Assembly: GCF_009793355.1 (NCBI RefSeq)
Contig: NZ_WTKP01000009.1
Location: forward strand, 1 to 64,000
Direction: 5' to 3'
Origin: Vreelandella zhuhanensis
GTDB taxonomy: Bacteria > Pseudomonadota > Gammaproteobacteria > Pseudomonadales > Halomonadaceae
DNA: 64,000 nt
Positions 61,166 to 64,000 of this stretch are shown piece by piece. The position numbers and the translations under genes are program-made. Numbering within the stretch: the first letter of the stretch is position 1; each line of letters opens with the position of its first letter. Under the pieces are notes generated by a model. It saw nothing but the letters and a program-made list of their open reading frames with translations. It searched no databases and was not told the origin of the DNA.

Positions 61166-61399
61166 AAGGTCTAAAATCATGGATTACGGATCGCTGAACA
61201 ATTCGTCACCGGGCAACTGATCAGCGATTTCTTAATACTTTGAGACCAATCACTCAACACTCTATGGCATTAACTGCCAATCCACCTCGTGATGTTTCCT
61301 TGTATTTATCGAGCATGTCCTTTCCTGTATCACGCATCGTGCGGATGACTTTATCCAAAGAGATAAAATGAGTCCCATCACCTCTCAAAGCCATTTGAG
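61166..61399. repeat. direct repeat, right copy (intergenic to sdaA tail)
   Basis: This is the partner of 53284-53518. It starts with AAGGTCTAAAA, just after the LysR stop, and includes the last 146 bp of the intact sdaA gene. The two copies bracket 7.6 kb of tartrate/malate genes. Confidence 0.88.
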
Positions 61400-62636
61400 C
61401 CGCATTGATCGCTTTTACAGTGGCGATAGCATTGCGTTCAATGCAGGGAACCTGGACTAAGCCGCCGACGGGATCACATGTCAGGCCCAAGTTGTGTTCA
61501 AGCCCAATTTCCGCAGCATGCTCTATTTGCTCAGGAGTTCCTCCCATTACTTCTGCCAAGCCGGCCGCTGCCATGGCGCAAGCAGAACCCACTTCCCCTT
61601 GGCAACCGACTTCTGCCCCCGAGATAGACGCATTCTTTTTACAGAGAATGCCAATGGCGCCAGCAGCCAAGAGAAACTTCACTATGTCCTTCTCGCTAGA
61701 ACCCACTTGAAATTTCATATAGTAATGTAAAACAGCGGGGATGATACCTGCCGCACCATTGGTGGGGGCCGTCACCATACGCCCTCCCGCCGCATTTTCC
61801 TCATTAACGGCCAAAGCAAAAATATTGACCCACTCCATAGCGGAGAACGTCGAAGCAATCAGGCAGGTGTTCTGCTCAGCAGATTGAAGTCGCTGATGGA
61901 GTAGCCTTGCTCGTCGCTTAACGTTTAGGCCGCCAGGCAGTATTCCTTCATTGCTTAATCCATTATCAATACACTCACACATGACTTGCCATATTTTCCA
62001 AAGTCCGCTTCTTATCTCCTCCTCGCTCCGCCAGACCTTTTCATTCTCCAGCATTATATCGCTAATACTCATGCTCTCTTTTTGACAATAAGAGAGCAGC
62101 TCCGCAGCATTGTTGAAATTAAAAGGTATCTCTGCAATGTCTGAATCCACCTGCCCAGTATCTACTTGGGCTTGATCGATAACAAACCCACCTCCTACCG
62201 AATAGAAGGTATTCTCGTAAAGTATTTCCCCCACGTTCGTGTAAGTGATAATACTCATTGCATTGGGGTGGTAGGGCAAACATTTTTCATGAAAATACAG
62301 ATCCTGCTGCCAGCGGAAAGGAACGTCAGCTTGCTGGCCTAACTGCAATGTATTTTCTTCTTTTAACTTCTCGATACGGGGCGTAATAACACATGGATCA
62401 ATGGTATCGGGGCGCTCCCCCATCAACCCCATAATAATCGCCTGGTCGGTTCCATGCCCAATTCCTGTCGCCGATAGCGATCCATAAAGGTGAATTTCCA
62501 GGCAAGAAACTTTATCAATAAATCCCCTTTCACGTAACGAGGTTACATAGTTAAAAGCAGCTAGCATGGGGCCGACGGTGTGTGAGCTGGAAGGCCCCAC
62601 ACCCACTTTAAAAAGTTCAAAAACGCTAATTGGCAT
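61254..62636 (-). CDS. sdaA: L-serine ammonia-lyase (L-serine dehydratase)
   Basis: Single-chain [4Fe-4S] enzyme converting L-serine to pyruvate and ammonia; 460 residues. Motifs: [79 protein letters not shown] and [19 protein letters not shown]; the cysteines of the last two segments and the C-terminal Cys belong to the cluster site. AGGGG precedes the ATG. Following purU and soxG, it would drain serine made from glycine in betaine catabolism. Its 3' end is duplicated at 53373. Confidence 0.93.
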   Translation of the reverse strand: MPISVFELFKVGVGPSSSHTVGPMLAAFNYVTSLRERGFIDKVSCLEIHLYGSLSATGIGHGTDQAIIMGLMGERPDTIDPCVITPRIEKLKEENTLQLGQQADVPFRWQQDLYFHEKCLPYHPNAMSIITYTNVGEILYENTFYSVGGGFVIDQAQVDTGQVDSDIAEIPFNFNNAAELLSYCQKESMSISDIMLENEKVWRSEEEIRSGLWKIWQVMCECIDNGLSNEGILPGGLNVKRRARLLHQRLQSAEQNTCLIASTFSAMEWVNIFALAVNEENAAGGRMVTAPTNGAAGIIPAVLHYYMKFQVGSSEKDIVKFLLAAGAIGILCKKNASISGAEVGCQGEVGSACAMAAAGLAEVMGGTPEQIEHAAEIGLEHNLGLTCDPVGGLVQVPCIERNAIATVKAINAAQMALRGDGTHFISLDKVIRTMRDTGKDMLDKYKETSRGGLAVNAIEC

Positions 62637-62814
62637 TGTAGACCCCTAATTATTATCGCTAAATATATCGTTTTTATAACTGATAGCGGTAACATCTTAA
62701 CCAGAAATTAAAGTTATTTAATATAAACCAATATCCTAAATTCTCAGGATCGAAGATTTATAAATAATTAAAAAAAAACATTATACCAAATAACTACTAA
62801 AGCTATCGCACTTG

Positions 62815-63681
62815 TCAATTTCCAAGTACTACCGTTCGCCCCCCATGAAGAAAAACACGCCGTTCAAGGTGGTAGCTAACTCCTCGAGCCAAGGTTAGGC
62901 ATTCGATATCCCGCCCTTTCGCGACTAAATCCTCTGGATAATGCGCATGATCAACCGACTCGACGCCCTGAGCAATAATGGGCCCTTCGTCAAGGTCATT
63001 ATTAATATAATGGGCTGACGCTCCCACTAGCTTAACGCCTTTCTCATATGCTTGATGATAGGGTTTGGCACCCTTGAACCCCGGCAATAGTGAGTGGTGG
63101 ATATTGATGGCACGTCCTGCCAACCGCTCACACATGGCCGGAGACAGCACCTGCATGTAGCGCGCCAAAATCACAAGCTCTGCCCCGGTGCTCTCGATGA
63201 CCTTTTGTATTTGTGCCTCTTGTTGCGCCTTAGTTTCAGGTGTGACCGGTAAGTAATGAAAGGGAAGCCCATGCCAGGCGGCAAGTGGCTCAAGATCCGG
63301 ATGGTTGGAAACGACGGCACGAATGTCGAGAGGCAACTGGCCAATACGATAGCGATACAGCAGATCATTCAAACAATGATCCGCTTTAGAAACAAGTATG
63401 ACGGTCCCGGTGCGTTTTCCGGGTGGCGTCAGTTCAAATTTCATGGCGAACTCAGCCGCGCGTGAGGCAAAGGCATCATGGAAAGTCTCGCCACAAAAGT
63501 CGTCTAACTCGGGTCGAAACTCGGCACGAATAAAAAAACGCTCGCTCAGCCGATCATCGAAAGAGTTGAGTTCGGTAATGTAGCATTGCTGCTCTTTCAA
63601 AAAGCGCGTCACAACGTCGACCGTTCCAAGGCGGCTAGAGCATTGCGCGGCAAGAATCCAAGTATCGGCCATTCGGCTCAT
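62815..63681 (-). CDS. purU: formyltetrahydrofolate deformylase PurU
   Basis: 288 residues. An N-terminal ACT-like domain (TWILAAQCSSRLGTVDVVTR) precedes the formyltransferase-type catalytic domain with VVSNHPDLEPLAAWHGLPF, HHSLLPGFKGAKPYHQAYE and GASAHYINNDLDEGPIIAQ. It hydrolyses 10-formyl-tetrahydrofolate to formate and tetrahydrofolate. In betaine catabolism this recycles folate charged by sarcosine oxidase and feeds formate to FdsGBAD. ATG 63681 with a G-rich site; a GTG at 63693 and an ATG at 63672 are alternatives. Between it and sdaA (62637-62814) is AT-rich DNA without a gene. Confidence 0.92.
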   Translation of the reverse strand: MSRMADTWILAAQCSSRLGTVDVVTRFLKEQQCYITELNSFDDRLSERFFIRAEFRPELDDFCGETFHDAFASRAAEFAMKFELTPPGKRTGTVILVSKADHCLNDLLYRYRIGQLPLDIRAVVSNHPDLEPLAAWHGLPFHYLPVTPETKAQQEAQIQKVIESTGAELVILARYMQVLSPAMCERLAGRAINIHHSLLPGFKGAKPYHQAYEKGVKLVGASAHYINNDLDEGPIIAQGVESVDHAHYPEDLVAKGRDIECLTLARGVSYHLERRVFLHGGRTVVLGN

Positions 63682-63743
63682 AACACCCCCCACTTGTTAT
63701 CGGTTTGCTAGAGAAAAGGCCGGCACTCGACCGGCCTGTCGAC

Positions 63744-64000
63744 TTAACGCTCTACGATGGCGCCATACTCAGCCGCAGCATCCAATAGCCAGCGATAGCA
63801 GTAATCGGCAAAACTTCTGCGCACCACCAGCTCCCAGCTGTCTTCGTTGGGCCGGCGCAACACAACAGTGCTCTTGGCAAAGACCGTCGATACACCCTTG
63901 CCCACCGGGAACGCTTGCGTGTGCACATCGTAGAGTGTTGACTTCATGAGTACTTCTCGCGCTTTCTCACCCTGTAGCGTGAATACGGTTTGCCCACCGC
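63744..64000 (-). CDS. soxG: sarcosine oxidase gamma subunit SoxG, C-terminal part
   Basis: The frame is open through the window edge, so only about the last 85 residues are seen. They fit SoxG: QTVFTLQGEKAREVLMKSTL, TQAFPVGKGVSTVFAKSTVV and the terminal DSWELVVRRSFADYCYRWLL. SoxG is part of heterotetrameric SoxBDAG, which demethylates sarcosine to glycine and passes the carbon to tetrahydrofolate. The start at 63947 shown by an internal ATG is not the real start. The gap to purU is 62 bp and the orientation is the same, as in the known soxBDAG-purU operon. Confidence 0.85.
   Translation of the reverse strand, partial: GGQTVFTLQGEKAREVLMKSTLYDVHTQAFPVGKGVSTVFAKSTVVLRRPNEDSWELVVRRSFADYCYRWLLDAAAEYGAIVER

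Overview
The window looks like chromosome of a halophilic gammaproteobacterium of the Halomonadaceae (Halomonas-like). This is inferred from protein-family content, not from a marker gene: RluF, YbhP-ClsB-YbhN, Pseudomonas-type glycine betaine catabolism with GbdR, several osmolyte-type transporters, and GC-rich core genes interrupted by AT-richer inserted blocks. No rRNA, tRNA or CRISPR array was seen.

Layout. 0.1-6.5 kb: rluF, a nitronate monooxygenase, and a trehalose module (GH65 phosphorylase plus a beta-phosphoglucomutase/trehalose-6-phosphatase fusion). 6.7-8.3 kb: a lone TnpB element of the IS200/IS605 type inserted in a small DUF1289 gene; removing the element restores the reading frame. 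8.4-12.3 kb: a secreted PRC-barrel protein and the ybhP-clsB-ybhN operon. 12.4-18.7 kb: divergent gbcB and gbcA, then a TRAP transporter cassette, then a second diverged copy of the gbcA 3' end. 18.7-26.9 kb: accessory block with a decayed ASKHA-ferredoxin gene, an AI-2E family permease, three more PRC-barrel paralogues, IS256 and ZIP remnants, and an IS701-type element with frameshifts; inverted IS701 ends bracket about 6 kb of it. 27-37.7 kb: fdhA, etfB, etfA, dgcB, dgcA, a DUF5943 gene, an M19-dipeptidase-like gene and gbdR. 38-46 kb: a LysR-controlled operon (aldehyde dehydrogenase, second M19-like protein, unusual BCCT transporter, a 592-residue unknown protein, a DUF3726 protein, RidA), which is the best candidate for an undescribed pathway. 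46-53.3 kb: ModE-like regulator and the NAD-dependent formate dehydrogenase operon fdsGBA-fdhD-fdsD. 53.3-61.4 kb: a tartrate/malate island (TarD, TctCBA, GntR, tartrate/D-malate dehydrogenase, LysR) flanked by a direct repeat of about 235 bp that carries the sdaA 3' end. 61.3-64 kb: sdaA, purU and the end of soxG.

Together the core genes describe a nearly complete route. Glycine betaine goes to dimethylglycine (GbcAB), then sarcosine (DgcAB with EtfBA), then glycine (Sox, mostly outside the window), then serine and pyruvate (SdaA). Released one-carbon units go through formaldehyde (FdhA) or formyl-tetrahydrofolate (PurU) to formate, and formate to CO2 plus NADH (Fds). Two transporter/catabolic cassettes (TRAP next to gbcA, tartrate island next to sdaA) sit in the same topology: complete gene, cassette, then a diverged copy of the gene's own 3' end. 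This suggests a common way of acquiring them.
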